Assembly: GCF_001017575.1 (NCBI RefSeq)
Contig: NZ_CP011372.1
Coordinates: 1,054,001-1,118,000 of the forward strand
From: Campylobacter lari
GTDB taxonomy: Bacteria > Campylobacterota > Campylobacteria > Campylobacterales > Campylobacteraceae
Length of the DNA stretch: 64,000 bases
Direction: 5' to 3'
Positions 52,683 through 63,126 of the stretch are shown here, one piece after another. The position numbers were made by a program, and so were the translations under genes. How positions within the stretch are numbered: position 1 is the stretch's first letter; each line of letters opens with the position of its first letter. The notes below the pieces were generated by a model. That model was not told the origin of the DNA and did no database searches. It worked only from the letters and a program-made list of their open reading frames with translations.

Positions 52683-54662
52683 ATGAAAAGTATTAAATTA
52701 AAAATTTCATTAATTGCAAATATTATAGCTATTATTTGCCTTATTATCCTTGGTATTATTAGCTATATATTCACAAAAAAAGCTTTAAATCATGAAGTGG
52801 TTAATGCTGAAACTAACTATGTAAAAGTTGCAGAAAAATCAATGAGAGATTTTAAAAGTCTCCATACTCATTCTTTAGAGCAACTTTCTCAAGCTATTTT
52901 AAGACTTCCATATAACGAACTTAATACCCAAGAAAAGCTTATGGAAAACACAGGTGATTTACTTAAAACCGTTAGAGATATAAACAGCTATTTGGCTGTC
53001 TATATAGCTCAATCAAATGGAGAATTAATAGTAAGCGATCCAGATAGTGATAGTAAAGGTTTAGACTATGGAATTTATGGAAAAGCTGACAATTATGATG
53101 CTACCACAAGAGAATTCTATATAGAAGCTAGAAAGAAAAATGGCTTATATATCACAGCAGCTTATATTGATGCAACAACAGGATTGCCATGTTTTACCTA
53201 TGCTATGCCCTTAATTAAAGATGGTAAATTTATAGGAGTATTAGCAATTGATGTTTTAGTTAAAGACTTACAAGAAAAATTTAACGAACTACCAGGAAGA
53301 ACTTTTGTATTTGACCATGCTTATACTGTATTTGCTTCAACTGATAAATCATTAGTTGGCGGAGAGCAAAATCCAGATATAGTTACAGTAGCTAAAGCTT
53401 ATGAAAATGCTGGAAATTATAACATTTTTAATTATACTACTCAAAATGGTGGCGATAGATTTGGTATTTGTGTAAAAATTGATGGCTATACAACTTGTGC
53501 TGGCGAAGATGTAGAAGTAATAGAAACCCCTGCGTTAAAAATTGCTTATATTCAAACTACTATAGTTATTTTTACAAGTATTGCTAGCATTATTTTACTT
53601 TACTTTATTATTTCTTATTATTTATCACCTTTGCAAGCTATACAAACCGGCCTCAACTCTTTCTTTGATTTCATCAATCATAAAACTAAAGATTCAGCTA
53701 TGATAGATGTTAAAACAAATGATGAGCTTGGTGCTATAGCAAAAGCTATCAATGAAAACATCACCAAAACTAAAAATGCATTAGAACAAGATGCTAAAGC
53801 AGTAGAACAATCAGTAGATACTGTTAGGGAGGTAGAAGGTGGTAATCTAACAGCTAGAATTACTGCAATTCCTGCACATCCTCAGCTACTCGAGTTAAAA
53901 AATTATATTAATGAAATGCTTAATGTATTAGAACAAAAGGTTGGTTCTAATATGAATGAAATTAATAGAGTATTTGATAGCTATAAGGCATTAGACTTTA
54001 CTACTGAAGTTAAAAATGCTAAAGGTGGAGTTGAAGTAACTACTAATGTATTAGGTCAAGAAATCGTAGCTATGCTAAGACAATCATCTGAATTTGCTTC
54101 TTTATTAGCAGATGAAAGTGGTAAATTACAAAGTGCTGTTAAGAACTTAACAGATTCTTCATCTTCTCAAGCTTCTTCTTTAGAAGAAACAGCAGCAGCA
54201 CTAGAAGAGATTACTTCTTCTATGCAAAATGTATCGCATAAAACTAGTGAAGTTATTGCTCAAAGTGAAGAGATTAAAAATGTTACTTCTATAATAGGTG
54301 ATATTGCAGATCAAATTAACTTGCTTGCATTAAATGCTGCTATTGAAGCAGCTCGTGCAGGAGAACACGGTCGTGGCTTTGCTGTTGTTGCAGATGAAGT
54401 TAGAAACCTAGCTGAAAGAACTCAAAAGTCTTTAGGTGAGATTGAAGCTAATACTAATATCTTAGTTCAATCTATTAATGAAATGGGTGAGAGTATTAAA
54501 GAACAAACTACAGGTATTACTCAAATAAATGATGCTGTAGCACAAATTGATCATGTAACCCAAGAGAACTTAAAGATAGCAAAAGATAGTGCAGCTATAT
54601 CTGATAATGTAAATAAAATAGCTAATGATATCTTAGAGGATGCTAGGAAGAAGAAGTTTTAA
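52683..54662 (+). CDS. Methyl-accepting chemotaxis protein with dCache sensor
   Basis: This 659-residue transmembrane receptor has a first membrane helix (residues 8-30), a periplasmic domain of about 260 residues with dCache character ([23 protein letters not shown] and [20 protein letters not shown]), a second helix near 290-312, and a cytoplasmic signalling domain with the hairpin tip [32 protein letters not shown]. It resembles the C. jejuni group A Tlp receptors. The ligand is unknown; R and Y in TTREFYIEA and the D in YIDATTG could belong to an amine- or amino-acid-binding pocket. No CheR-binding pentapeptide ends the protein. Confidence 0.92.
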   Translation: MKSIKLKISLIANIIAIICLIILGIISYIFTKKALNHEVVNAETNYVKVAEKSMRDFKSLHTHSLEQLSQAILRLPYNELNTQEKLMENTGDLLKTVRDINSYLAVYIAQSNGELIVSDPDSDSKGLDYGIYGKADNYDATTREFYIEARKKNGLYITAAYIDATTGLPCFTYAMPLIKDGKFIGVLAIDVLVKDLQEKFNELPGRTFVFDHAYTVFASTDKSLVGGEQNPDIVTVAKAYENAGNYNIFNYTTQNGGDRFGICVKIDGYTTCAGEDVEVIETPALKIAYIQTTIVIFTSIASIILLYFIISYYLSPLQAIQTGLNSFFDFINHKTKDSAMIDVKTNDELGAIAKAINENITKTKNALEQDAKAVEQSVDTVREVEGGNLTARITAIPAHPQLLELKNYINEMLNVLEQKVGSNMNEINRVFDSYKALDFTTEVKNAKGGVEVTTNVLGQEIVAMLRQSSEFASLLADESGKLQSAVKNLTDSSSSQASSLEETAAALEEITSSMQNVSHKTSEVIAQSEEIKNVTSIIGDIADQINLLALNAAIEAARAGEHGRGFAVVADEVRNLAERTQKSLGEIEANTNILVQSINEMGESIKEQTTGITQINDAVAQIDHVTQENLKIAKDSAAISDNVNKIANDILEDARKKKF

Positions 54663-54663
54663 A

Positions 54664-54700
54664 TAATTAAACTAAACCCTTAGTGGGTTTAGTTTAATTA
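54664..54700. terminator. Bidirectional terminator after the chemoreceptor gene
   Basis: TAATTAAACTAAACCC and GGGTTTAGTTTAATTA form a perfect 16-base stem with a 5-base loop, between the chemoreceptor stop and the end of the minus-strand gene at 54694, which it overlaps by a few bases. Confidence 0.85.
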
Positions 54701-55056
54701 ATATAAGATTTTAAACAAACCCCATCAACACTTAACTCGTAAGCTTTTTTTAGATTGTTTTTAAAAGTATCAAGTAAAAATAAAATTTTAGAATCAAACA
54801 TATAAAACTCGGCCATTTTTGAAGCAATTATTGCCAAATTCTCATCTTCTATTAAAATATATTTTGCTCCTAAAGCATTAGAAAGCAAAACCTCATCATC
54901 ATTTTTAGCATATATGGCAAAATCCACCTTTTCTTCTTTTGCGCTTTTTATATTTTGTTCATTATAATCAAAACAATTCACATTGGTTTTAATAAAAATA
55001 TTTTCATAATGACTAAATTTTTGCATATTTATCAAAGGATGTCCAAAAATTAACAT
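54694..55056 (-). CDS. Conserved hypothetical protein (120 residues)
   Basis: A soluble alpha/beta-like protein without a recognised domain, starting [14 protein letters not shown]. The start at 55056 is preferred to one at 55083 because AAAGGA precedes it; it overlaps the rsmG stop by seven bases. A segment [26 protein letters not shown] followed by a helix suggests a Rossmann-like small fold. It is the last gene of a ribA-rsmG transcript. Confidence 0.7.
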   Translation of the reverse strand: MLIFGHPLINMQKFSHYENIFIKTNVNCFDYNEQNIKSAKEEKVDFAIYAKNDDEVLLSNALGAKYILIEDENLAIIASKMAEFYMFDSKILFLLDTFKNNLKKAYELSVDGVCLKSYIN

Positions 55057-55640
55057 ATTTTTTCCTTTATCTTTAAAAGACAATAATTTCTAAAACCACG
55101 GTTGAAAATTTTATAATCTTTCATTCCTTGTAGTTCATCATAAACCTCACTACCTTTATAAAACAAAAACAAAGTATTTTCATCATAAAAACCATTTGAA
55201 ATTTCTACTAAAGGTTTTATATCCATTAAAGCTCTTGAAGTGATTAAATCTGCTTTAAAGGACTGGTAATTTTGTATTTTTTCTTTTATAATGTTTATAT
55301 TTTTTAAATTAAGTTCAGTTTTAACTACCCTTAGAAAAGAAGCTTTTTTAGCACTAGGCTCAAAAAGAAAAAATTCACTTTCTTGTAAAATACAGGCTAA
55401 AAATATCGCAGGAAAACCAGCCCCACTTCCAACATCAACAATCTTTTTTTTATCAGTCAAATCACAATAGTCTAAAATTTTTATACTATCGATAACATTA
55501 TCATCTATGTTTTCAAGATGAGTTAGATTATGCACAGCATTAAATTTTTCTAATAACTCTTTATAGAGCGTGATTTTTTTGAAAAAATCATCTTTATTGA
55601 AATTTTGCAAAAAATTTAATTGTTCTTCGTATTTTTTCAA
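55050..55640 (-). CDS. rsmG: 16S rRNA (guanine-527-N7)-methyltransferase RsmG
   Basis: The 196-residue protein methylates G527 of 16S rRNA using S-adenosylmethionine. The cofactor-binding [16 protein letters not shown] is at residues 66-81, and [12 protein letters not shown] before it matches the family N-terminus. It overlaps ribA by four bases. Confidence 0.93.
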   Translation of the reverse strand: MKKYEEQLNFLQNFNKDDFFKKITLYKELLEKFNAVHNLTHLENIDDNVIDSIKILDYCDLTDKKKIVDVGSGAGFPAIFLACILQESEFFLFEPSAKKASFLRVVKTELNLKNINIIKEKIQNYQSFKADLITSRALMDIKPLVEISNGFYDENTLFLFYKGSEVYDELQGMKDYKIFNRGFRNYCLLKIKEKIC

Positions 55641-56197
55641 TTTAAATGTCCCATTTGTGTATGTTTAATTTCTAAATAATCTTTATTAAAACGATTTGCT
55701 TCTATTAAAATAGGAATTCTTAAATTTACTTTTTCTTTTAAAGAACTAAGTTTTTCAGGATTATTAGTCAAAAGATTAATTTTAGAAATCTGATAATGCT
55801 TAAGTATAAAATCCACTATTTCATAACTACGCTCATCTGCTTTAAAGCCTAATTGATGATTTGCTTCTATAGTATTAAAACCCTTATCTTGCAATGCATA
55901 GGCATTAATTTTATTAAAAAGCCCTATACCTCTGCCTTCTTGTCTTAAATAAATTACCATACCACCGTATTCTTGAATGTATTTTAAAGAAAAATCAAGC
56001 TGTTCTCCACAATCACACTTTAAACTTCCCAAAACATCACCCGTTAAACATTCTGAATGAATTCTAATATTAACTTCTTTATCTAATTTTCCTTTAAAAA
56101 TACAAAGGTGTTCTTTATCATTTTCTTTAAAACTTTGTATATTAAATTCTCCAAAACGAGTAGGAAGTTTTGCTATTTCAGAAATTTGAATAGTCAT
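55637..56197 (-). CDS. ribA: GTP cyclohydrolase II
   Basis: RibA opens the ring of GTP in the first step of riboflavin synthesis. The 186-residue enzyme has the zinc ligands in [19 protein letters not shown] (near residues 49-67) and the catalytic [15 protein letters not shown] near 79-93. It is a stand-alone version without the fused RibB domain. With ribE at 28604 it is one of two riboflavin genes in the window, far apart. Confidence 0.94.
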   Translation of the reverse strand: MTIQISEIAKLPTRFGEFNIQSFKENDKEHLCIFKGKLDKEVNIRIHSECLTGDVLGSLKCDCGEQLDFSLKYIQEYGGMVIYLRQEGRGIGLFNKINAYALQDKGFNTIEANHQLGFKADERSYEIVDFILKHYQISKINLLTNNPEKLSSLKEKVNLRIPILIEANRFNKDYLEIKHTQMGHLN

Positions 56198-56267
56198 TAT
56201 TTTACTTTACCTTTTTATAAAAAATATGCTAGAATTTAAGCAATTTTAACAAACAAAAAGGAAATTT

Positions 56268-57248
56268 ATGTTTAAACGCTTTAGAAGATTAAGACTTAAT
56301 GAGAATATTAGAAGCCTAGTAAAAGAAAATACCTTAAATTCAGATGATTTAATCTATCCACTTTTTGTTGTCAATGGCACTAATATTAAAAATGAAATCG
56401 CATCTATGCCAGGTGTGTTTCAAATGAGCTTAGATGAAATTTTAAAAGAATGCGAAGAGTTAGTTAATCTTGGTATTAAAGCGATTATTTTATTTGGTGT
56501 GTTAGAAAGCTCTAAAAAAGATAGCTGTGGCAGTGATGCATTAAGTGATGACGGTTTGATAGCTACAAGTCTAAGAGCTATTAAGGCAAAATTTCCTGAT
56601 TTAGTAGTGATTACTGATCTTTGTTTTTGTGAATATACTGACCATGGTCATTGTGGCATTATTGATCCAAAAAGTAAAAGTGTAGATAATGATTTAACCT
56701 TAGAAATTTCAGCCAAACAAGCCCTAATTCATGCAAAAAATGGTGCTGATATGATAGCACCAAGCGGTATGATGGATGGTATTATTGAAACTTTAAGAAA
56801 AACCTTAGATGAAAATGGTTTTGAGAATTTACCTATCATGGCCTATTCTACCAAATTTGCCTCAGCTTATTATGGACCTTTTAGAGATGTGGCTGATTCT
56901 GCACCAAGTTATGGAGATAGAAAAACCTATCAAATGGATTTTGCTAATGGCAAAGAAGCCTTATGTGAGAGCTTAGAAGATGAAAAACAAGGTGCTGATA
57001 TTTTGATGGTTAAACCAGCACTTGCGTATTTAGATGTAGTTAAAGATATAGCAAATCATTCCAAACTTCCACTTTGTGTGTATAATGTAAGTGGAGAATA
57101 CGCTTTATTGAAAGCAGGTCAAAAAGCAGGAGTGATTGACTATGAAAAAATAGTGCTTGAAACTATGCTTGCTTTTAAAAGAGCAGGAGCTAAGCTTATT
57201 ATAACTTATCATGCAAAAGAAATTGCAAAATTATTAAACAAGGAGTAA
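56268..57248 (+). CDS. hemB: Delta-aminolevulinic acid dehydratase (porphobilinogen synthase)
   Basis: HemB condenses two 5-aminolevulinates to porphobilinogen. The 326-residue enzyme has the metal-binding [12 protein letters not shown] near residues 124-135, the catalytic lysine regions [16 protein letters not shown]-like ([16 protein letters not shown]) and [14 protein letters not shown], and [10 protein letters not shown]. It is divergent from ribA. The next gene starts two bases after its stop; in C. jejuni argF lies here. Confidence 0.96.
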   Translation: MFKRFRRLRLNENIRSLVKENTLNSDDLIYPLFVVNGTNIKNEIASMPGVFQMSLDEILKECEELVNLGIKAIILFGVLESSKKDSCGSDALSDDGLIATSLRAIKAKFPDLVVITDLCFCEYTDHGHCGIIDPKSKSVDNDLTLEISAKQALIHAKNGADMIAPSGMMDGIIETLRKTLDENGFENLPIMAYSTKFASAYYGPFRDVADSAPSYGDRKTYQMDFANGKEALCESLEDEKQGADILMVKPALAYLDVVKDIANHSKLPLCVYNVSGEYALLKAGQKAGVIDYEKIVLETMLAFKRAGAKLIITYHAKEIAKLLNKE

Positions 57249-57250
57249 GA

Positions 57251-57736
57251 TTGAGTAGTCTAAGTAAAAAAAGTTCTCAAGATATTATCAACGAATTATC
57301 AAGCCATTTAGGTATAGAAAAACACAATCAAACTATATTTCATCTAACCCATATTAATGAAAAAGAAAAAAAATTAAGTCTAAAAAATGGACATGAATTA
57401 GCACCTGAGCCATGGTTTATAGTAGATGAAAATGATGATGTTAAAACCATGTTTTCCGTAAAAACCTTAATTGAGTTTTTACAAAATGCCAAAGAAATGC
57501 AAAAAGATAATTTTGAACTTAAATTAGAAAAGGCTATTTATCAACAAATTCCTATTGATTTTAACGATGTTTGGACAGTTGCTATGGATGAAATTAAACA
57601 TCAAGTTGCTAAAGGTGTAAAAGAAGTAAATATTGATTTAGATCAATTAATTAGTAATATTCATATAAAACATCCTAATTTATTTATTGATATGAAAGAA
57701 ATGATGCAAAAGGTAAAACAAAATGAAAGATTATAA
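57251..57736 (+). CDS. DUF2603 / UPF0763 family protein
   Basis: This 161-residue soluble protein matches the epsilonproteobacterial UPF0763 family of unknown function by its central LAPEPWFIVDENDDV segment and context. The start is a TTG with AGGAG about six bases upstream; no ATG fits. It lies between hemB and hemN and overlaps hemN by 14 bases, suggesting a role tied to heme synthesis, which is inference only. Confidence 0.8.
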   Translation: MSSLSKKSSQDIINELSSHLGIEKHNQTIFHLTHINEKEKKLSLKNGHELAPEPWFIVDENDDVKTMFSVKTLIEFLQNAKEMQKDNFELKLEKAIYQQIPIDFNDVWTVAMDEIKHQVAKGVKEVNIDLDQLISNIHIKHPNLFIDMKEMMQKVKQNERL

Positions 57737-59078
57737 AAGCTTTGTCAAATACTCTAAAGCAGGCCCAAGATATACATCCTATCCTACCGCAGTGGAGTTT
57801 AACACTCAATTTAAATATGAAGATTATATACAAATTTTAAAAGATCAAAAAGCACAATTGTCTTTGTACTTTCATTTGCCTTTTTGCAGAAGCGCTTGTT
57901 ATTTTTGTGGTTGTAATGTAATATATACCGCTAAAGAAGAAAGCAAAGAAAGATATTTAAACTATCTTTTTAAAGAGCTTGATCTTTTAGCAAATATCAT
58001 CGATACTCAAAGAGAAGTAGCTCAAATGCATTTTGGTGGTGGTACACCTACGTTCTTTTGCGCTAAACAATTACAAAGTTTGATTTTAAAAATAAAAAGC
58101 ATTTTTCCAAATTTTACCCAAGATAGCGAAGTAAGTTGTGAGATTGATCCTAGATTTTTAAACGAAGAACAAGCTGATGTTTTAATCCAAAATGGTTTTA
58201 ATCGTATTAGTTTTGGTGTGCAAGATTTTGACGAAAAAGTTCAAAAGGAGATTCATAGAGTTCAACCTTTTGAATTAACCAAAAATGCAGTAGATATGGT
58301 AAGAAAAAAGGGGATTAACTCAGTAAATATGGACTTAATCTATGGTCTTCCTTATCAAAGCCTAGAAAGTTTTAAGCAAACTTTAGAAAAAGCATTGCTA
58401 ATCAATCCTGATCGTTTTGCTATTTTTAACTATGCACATGTGCCTTGGCTTAAAAAAAACATGAGAAAATTTGATGAAAGTACACTGCCAAGCCCTGATG
58501 TAAAACTTCAGATTTTAGAATACTGTGAAAAATTTTTAACTCAAAATGGTTATAAAATGATAGGAATGGATCATTTCGCAAAACCACAAGATGAACTTTT
58601 TAAAGCTTTAGAAAATGGTAGCTTGCATAGAAATTTCCAAGGCTATACCACCAAAGGTGGAACTGATTTAATTGGCATTGGCTTAACAAGTATAGGTGAA
58701 GGACAAAGACATTATATGCAAAATTTCAAAGACATGCCAAGTTATGAAAAAGCTATTGATGAGGGTAGATTACCTTGTGAAAAAGGCATTATGCTTGATG
58801 ATGATGATGAATTAAGAAAAGCTGTTATTATGGAACTTATGAGTAATTTTGCCCTTAATATAAAAAATATAGAAAATAAATTTAAGATTGATTTTTTTGA
58901 ATATTTTCAACAAGATTTAAAAGAGCTTGAAGAACTTAGCGAATTTGTTACTATAGATGAAAATTATATCAAAGTTAATGAAACAGGAGTACTTTTAATA
59001 CGTAATATTGCTATGTGTTTTGATAAATATTTAAAACGCATTAGCGAAGATAAAAAAGTATTTTCTAAAACGGTTTAA
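57723..59078 (+). CDS. hemN: Oxygen-independent coproporphyrinogen III oxidase HemN
   Basis: This radical-SAM enzyme converts coproporphyrinogen III to protoporphyrinogen IX without oxygen. The cluster motif is CRSACYFCGC near residues 55-64 (CxxxCxxC plus the HemN-specific extra cysteine), followed by MHFGGGTPTFF near 101-111 and FGVQDFDEKVQKEIHRVQ. At 451 residues it is a true HemN, not the shorter HemW type. Confidence 0.95.
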   Translation: MKDYKSFVKYSKAGPRYTSYPTAVEFNTQFKYEDYIQILKDQKAQLSLYFHLPFCRSACYFCGCNVIYTAKEESKERYLNYLFKELDLLANIIDTQREVAQMHFGGGTPTFFCAKQLQSLILKIKSIFPNFTQDSEVSCEIDPRFLNEEQADVLIQNGFNRISFGVQDFDEKVQKEIHRVQPFELTKNAVDMVRKKGINSVNMDLIYGLPYQSLESFKQTLEKALLINPDRFAIFNYAHVPWLKKNMRKFDESTLPSPDVKLQILEYCEKFLTQNGYKMIGMDHFAKPQDELFKALENGSLHRNFQGYTTKGGTDLIGIGLTSIGEGQRHYMQNFKDMPSYEKAIDEGRLPCEKGIMLDDDDELRKAVIMELMSNFALNIKNIENKFKIDFFEYFQQDLKELEELSEFVTIDENYIKVNETGVLLIRNIAMCFDKYLKRISEDKKVFSKTV

Positions 59079-59079
59079 T

Positions 59080-60348
59080 ATGCTAAATGTTAATGAAATT
59101 TCTAATGCCTGCGTAAAATGTGGCAAATGCATACCAGTTTGCACTATACATGAGATAAACCGCGATGAGAGCACTTCTCCTCGTGGTTTTTTAGATTTAA
59201 TTAGTGCTTATGAAAACCAAGAACTAGAACTTGATAAAAATCTTAAAAAAACTTTTGAATCATGTTTTTTATGCACAAATTGCGTTGAAGTTTGCCCAAA
59301 TCATTTAAGAGTAGATAGTGCTATTGAAAAAGTACGCTTTGATATAGCTCAAAAATTTGGCATAGCATGGTATAAAAAACTTGCTTTCTTTTTTTTAAGA
59401 CACAGAAAGATTTTAGATATCCTAGCAAGATTAGGCTATGTTTTTCAAAGTTGTGCCTTTAGCTTGCAAGATAAAAATTTAGGAATGAAAGCTAAATTTA
59501 GCCTACCTTTAATCAAAAAAGATCGTTTGCTTCCTTCTTTAGCTAAAAAAAGTTTTTTAGCCTCTAATCCTGATTTTATAAATAATCAAGGTAAAAAAAC
59601 CATAGGTCTTTTTATAGGGTGTTTGTCTAATTATTCTTACACTAATACAGGTTTTGCTTTGCTTGAAATTTGTAAGCATCTTAAAATCAATGTGGATTTA
59701 TTAAAAGATCAATCTTGTTGTGGCGCTCCTCATTATTTTACCGGAGATTTTAGCAGTGTAGAAAACTTAGCTAAAAAAAATATCATTTATTTTGAGGAAA
59801 AATTAAAAACACTAGATTATATTATTATCCCAGAAGCAACCTGCTCTGCGATGATTAATATAGACTATGAACATTTTTTTCATATGCAAAATGATAAAGA
59901 ATGGGTAATAAGAGCTAAAAATATTTCCAGTAAAATACTACTTGCAACAAAATATTTTTATGAATACACTAATTTAGAAGAACTTTTAAAAACAAAGAAA
60001 AAAATAAACACAAAAATTGCATATCATGATCCTTGCCATGCAAGAAAAATGCAAGGAGTTTTTAAAGAGCCAAGAGCTTTACTAAAGCAAAATTATATCT
60101 TTAAAGAACTTATCAAGTCAAATGAATGCTGTGGTTTTGGTGGAGTTAGCATGCAAACTGATCATTATGAAAAAGCTTTGCAAGTTGGCATAAAAAAAGC
60201 TCAAAACATACAAAAAAGTGATGTAGAAATCATTAGCGCAGAATGCTCAGCTTGTAGAATGCAAATTTCAAATGCATTAGAGCATGAAAAAATTTCTACA
60301 CAATTTTTACACCCTTTAGAATTAATAGCAAAGTTACTTCAAGATTAA
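59080..60348 (+). CDS. GlcF-like Fe-S oxidoreductase with CCG domains
   Basis: The 422-residue protein has two ferredoxin-type [4Fe-4S] sites, CVKCGKCIPVC (near residues 11-21) and CFLCTNCVEVC (near 62-72), and two CCG domains with SCCGAPHYFTGD and ECCGFGGVSM. This is the plan of the iron-sulfur subunit of glycolate oxidase or related lactate/glycerol-3-phosphate oxidoreductases. No flavin partner gene is adjacent, so the substrate is unknown. It starts one base after hemN. Confidence 0.9.
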   Translation: MLNVNEISNACVKCGKCIPVCTIHEINRDESTSPRGFLDLISAYENQELELDKNLKKTFESCFLCTNCVEVCPNHLRVDSAIEKVRFDIAQKFGIAWYKKLAFFFLRHRKILDILARLGYVFQSCAFSLQDKNLGMKAKFSLPLIKKDRLLPSLAKKSFLASNPDFINNQGKKTIGLFIGCLSNYSYTNTGFALLEICKHLKINVDLLKDQSCCGAPHYFTGDFSSVENLAKKNIIYFEEKLKTLDYIIIPEATCSAMINIDYEHFFHMQNDKEWVIRAKNISSKILLATKYFYEYTNLEELLKTKKKINTKIAYHDPCHARKMQGVFKEPRALLKQNYIFKELIKSNECCGFGGVSMQTDHYEKALQVGIKKAQNIQKSDVEIISAECSACRMQISNALEHEKISTQFLHPLELIAKLLQD

Positions 60349-60363
60349 TTTTTATTAATCTTG
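60340..60363. terminator. Bidirectional terminator after the GlcF-like gene
   Basis: CAAGATTAAT and ATTAATCTTG form a perfect 10-base stem with a TTTT loop and a following T-run on the plus strand. It covers the end of the GlcF-like gene and abuts the small minus-strand gene. Confidence 0.82.
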
Positions 60364-60564
60364 ATTTTTTATATCTTCAATTTTTGATCTATTTTTTTCT
60401 ATCAAAATTCTATTTTGTTCTATATTTTCGCTATTTTTTTTACACTCATTTTTTAAGATTTCTATATTTTTATATAAAATTTTCATTTTTCTTTCATAAC
60501 GGTTAATTAGCAAAAACACTATGAATAAAAATAAAATCAAAATAGCCCAATTTAAAAATGCCAT
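60355..60564 (-). CDS. Small membrane protein with coiled-coil tail
   Basis: The 69-residue product has one membrane helix at residues 4-20 and a polar, heptad-like tail (KNIEILKNECKKNSENIEQN). No family is recognised. It converges with the GlcF-like gene and follows alr by 37 bases, so it may be the end of the pgp2-alr transcript. Confidence 0.6.
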   Translation of the reverse strand: MAFLNWAILILFLFIVFLLINRYERKMKILYKNIEILKNECKKNSENIEQNRILIEKNRSKIEDIKNQD

Positions 60565-60601
60565 ATTTCGCCTTTCTAAAGATATATTAGTATTTTTTAT
60601 C

Positions 60602-61609
60602 TTAAATTACAATTCTTTTTAAACTTGGAGAAAGTTTGACTAAAATTTCATAATTAATTGTATTAAAAAAATTAGCCATAATATTTGCATCATTCATAAC
60701 ACAAATTACATCACCACTATTTTCACAAGAAAAACTATCCATAGACATTTTTCCAAGTATTTTTTTTCCATTAGGAAGAAAAAAATCTTTTTTTCCATCA
60801 TAACGTAAAAGTCCATCTGCATAACCTAAATCATAAGTTGCTATTACAAGATCTTCTTTTGCACTATACATTCCACCATAGCCAACACTTTGGCCTTTTT
60901 TTAACACTCTTTGGCTTAATTTTTCAGCCCATAAACTCAAAACCTTGCGCAAGTTTTTGTTAAAATATGCGTAACCAAATTGCACAAGCCCTACTCTACA
61001 ATACTCATCAATCTCTAAAGCATTTGCTCTAAATAAGGCTTCAGAATTATGAGAGTGAAACACTAATTTTTTAGCTTCTTCCCGCAATAAATTATAAATT
61101 ATTTTTTTAGCATATTGGAATTTTTGCTTTTGCACAAAGTAACTTGCGTCTATTTCATCACTTCCTGCAAAATGCATCATCACTCCATGAAGTATCAAAT
61201 TATTGCTTTTTAGCTCTTGTATCACTTCTTGAATTTCTTCAGGTAAAATTCCATTTCTATGCATATTTGTATCTATAACTAAATGAATTTTGGTATTTTT
61301 TTTGAGTTTTTTTATATCATTTTTATCATTTAAGGCATAAATAAATTTTTCACTTTCATCACCATGTGGATGATGAGATAAAATTAAGATATTATCAAAA
61401 ATATTTTCAAGTTCTTTTGCTTCAGCTTCGTTTTTTACTGCTATAAAATTTATACCTTTTGCTCTAGCTATAGGAGCTAAAAGCTTAGCTCCATGTCCAT
61501 AAGCATTATCTTTAAAAACACAGATTACTTTTTCATAACCTCCAGCCTTAGAAGCTATTAGATCAAGATTATACTCATAAGCTAAGCGATCGATTTTTAT
61601 ATAAGCCAT
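60602..61609 (-). CDS. alr: Alanine racemase
   Basis: This PLP enzyme makes D-alanine for peptidoglycan. The PLP lysine is in VFKDNAYGHGAKL near residues 31-43 (family VKANAYGHG, here with FKD), and the second catalytic tyrosine lies in VGYGGMYSAKED. At 335 residues it is shorter than the usual 360 or so, as in C. jejuni. It overlaps the upstream pgp2 gene by one base, joining two peptidoglycan functions. Confidence 0.9.
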   Translation of the reverse strand: MAYIKIDRLAYEYNLDLIASKAGGYEKVICVFKDNAYGHGAKLLAPIARAKGINFIAVKNEAEAKELENIFDNILILSHHPHGDESEKFIYALNDKNDIKKLKKNTKIHLVIDTNMHRNGILPEEIQEVIQELKSNNLILHGVMMHFAGSDEIDASYFVQKQKFQYAKKIIYNLLREEAKKLVFHSHNSEALFRANALEIDEYCRVGLVQFGYAYFNKNLRKVLSLWAEKLSQRVLKKGQSVGYGGMYSAKEDLVIATYDLGYADGLLRYDGKKDFFLPNGKKILGKMSMDSFSCENSGDVICVMNDANIMANFFNTINYEILVKLSPSLKRIVI

Positions 61610-62580
61610 TATTGCTCAGCTAAAATTTGCATTTTGTCTTCAACTAACTTAACATAAAGAACTTTTTCCCCTTTGAATTTATAATTAGTACTACGATAGT
61701 CTTCATAAAACCCTATTCTAAAAATCTTTTCATTTTTTTCATTTGGATAAGGACTTATGCTAAGATCTGAAAATTTAATAGTTTTTTCTTCTTTTTTGGC
61801 AAAAATTCTTTCTTTGTTTTTTGCAAACTGCTCATATGAAAATTTATTTTTATGCTTGAATATATTTTTATCATAAAAAGACAAGTATTTATTAATATCA
61901 CTTTTTTGCCAACTGTCTTTCCAAGCAAATAAATTTGCTAACAAAATAGCAACTTCTTCATGATTTGCTCTTACTTTATTTTTTTCTTCTGTCATTGCAT
62001 AAGCTTTTCTATCAGCTACTAATTTATTAAAATCTTCTAGCAAATCATTTTGCACAGCAATGCAACCTCTAGTTTTATAAGTATCTAAACGCGTTCCATC
62101 TAAAGGATAACCATGAATCCAAATTCCCCCGCCTGTTTTACCTAAAGTTTTATCTAAAACATTTGGATAAGTTGTTGCAAAAGCAAATGGTCCATAATAT
62201 GGATCACCGGGATAAAATTTCTTTCCAAGCTCATAAAAACCTATAGGAGTTTTTAAATCTCCTTCTATTTCTTTATCACCCGCTAAACCGGTTAAAACAT
62301 CTTTTTGAATAAATTTCTTTTCTACTTTTCCATCATTATAATGATAAACTCTAATAATCTTATCGCTTTTATTAGTTAAAACGATTGCAACATTTTCTTC
62401 ATAATAACCAAGGCTAACATTTTTATCTTTTATCTCATCAAGCCAAAAATCTTTTTTACTTAATTCTTGTTCTAGCACCTTTTCAACTGCATCAATACCT
62501 TGATTTAAATAAATTTTTGCAAGATTATTTGCATTTGCAAATATGGCTAAACTAAATAATGCTAATATAATTTTAAACAA
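61609..62580 (-). CDS. pgp2: Peptidoglycan L,D-carboxypeptidase Pgp2
   Basis: Pgp2 trims tetrapeptides to tripeptides in the periplasm and is needed for helical cell shape in C. jejuni. The 323-residue protein has a signal peptide (LALFSLAIFANA), a YkuD-type catalytic centre with IHGYPLDGTRLDTYKTRGCI (catalytic cysteine in RGCI near residue 174), and a C-terminal NTF2-like domain. The operon with alr fits its cell wall role. It is divergent from the copper chaperone gene. Confidence 0.92.
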   Translation of the reverse strand: MFKIILALFSLAIFANANNLAKIYLNQGIDAVEKVLEQELSKKDFWLDEIKDKNVSLGYYEENVAIVLTNKSDKIIRVYHYNDGKVEKKFIQKDVLTGLAGDKEIEGDLKTPIGFYELGKKFYPGDPYYGPFAFATTYPNVLDKTLGKTGGGIWIHGYPLDGTRLDTYKTRGCIAVQNDLLEDFNKLVADRKAYAMTEEKNKVRANHEEVAILLANLFAWKDSWQKSDINKYLSFYDKNIFKHKNKFSYEQFAKNKERIFAKKEEKTIKFSDLSISPYPNEKNEKIFRIGFYEDYRSTNYKFKGEKVLYVKLVEDKMQILAEQ

Positions 62581-62664
62581 TTTATACCTTTCTACTAAAA
62601 TTTAAAACAACAAAGAGATAATTATAATATTTTTACAATAAATATATTTTTAATTTTTTCCGTG

Positions 62665-62670
62665 TATAAT
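62665..62670 (+). promoter_or_regulatory. Minus-10 hexamer of the copper-delivery operon
   Basis: GTGTATAAT with TATAAT at 62665-62670, 37 bases before the ATG at 62707. Confidence 0.55.
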
Positions 62671-62706
62671 GTTTATAATTGATTAAAAAACAATAAAGGT
62701 AAAATA

Positions 62707-63126
62707 ATGAAAAAATTACTTAGCTTAACTATATTAAGTGCTTTTGCTATCGCAAACGAAGTTACCATAAATGATCCTTATGTAAGACAAACTCCACCAA
62801 ATTCTAAAACCACAGCATTTTTTTTAGAGCTTAAAAATAACTCTGATAAAGATATAAAACTAATAAAAGCTCAAAGCTCATTAAGTGACACGACTGAAAT
62901 TCATGATCATATCGTGGAAAATGGTAAAAAAATGATGGTGCAAATTCCTCAAATTACTATAAAAGCAAAATCAAGCACTGAACTTAAACCAGGTGGTAAG
63001 CATATTATGGTATTAAATCTTAAAGAAAATATCACACCACAAACCAAAGCTAATTTAACGCTTTATTTTGATGATAATAGCACAATTGAATTAAAAGACA
63101 TCAAGTCAAGAAGCATTAAAAAATAA
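62707..63126 (+). CDS. PCu(A)C family periplasmic copper chaperone
   Basis: The 139-residue protein has a short signal peptide (LLSLTILSAFAIA) and the copper-binding pattern with EIHDH near residue 60, a following methionine pair in KKMMVQ, and GGKHIMVLNL (HxM) near 97-106. It is expected to deliver Cu(I) to cytochrome c oxidase. Its last base is the first of the next gene, and a Sco gene follows, a common pairing. Confidence 0.9.
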   Translation: MKKLLSLTILSAFAIANEVTINDPYVRQTPPNSKTTAFFLELKNNSDKDIKLIKAQSSLSDTTEIHDHIVENGKKMMVQIPQITIKAKSSTELKPGGKHIMVLNLKENITPQTKANLTLYFDDNSTIELKDIKSRSIKK

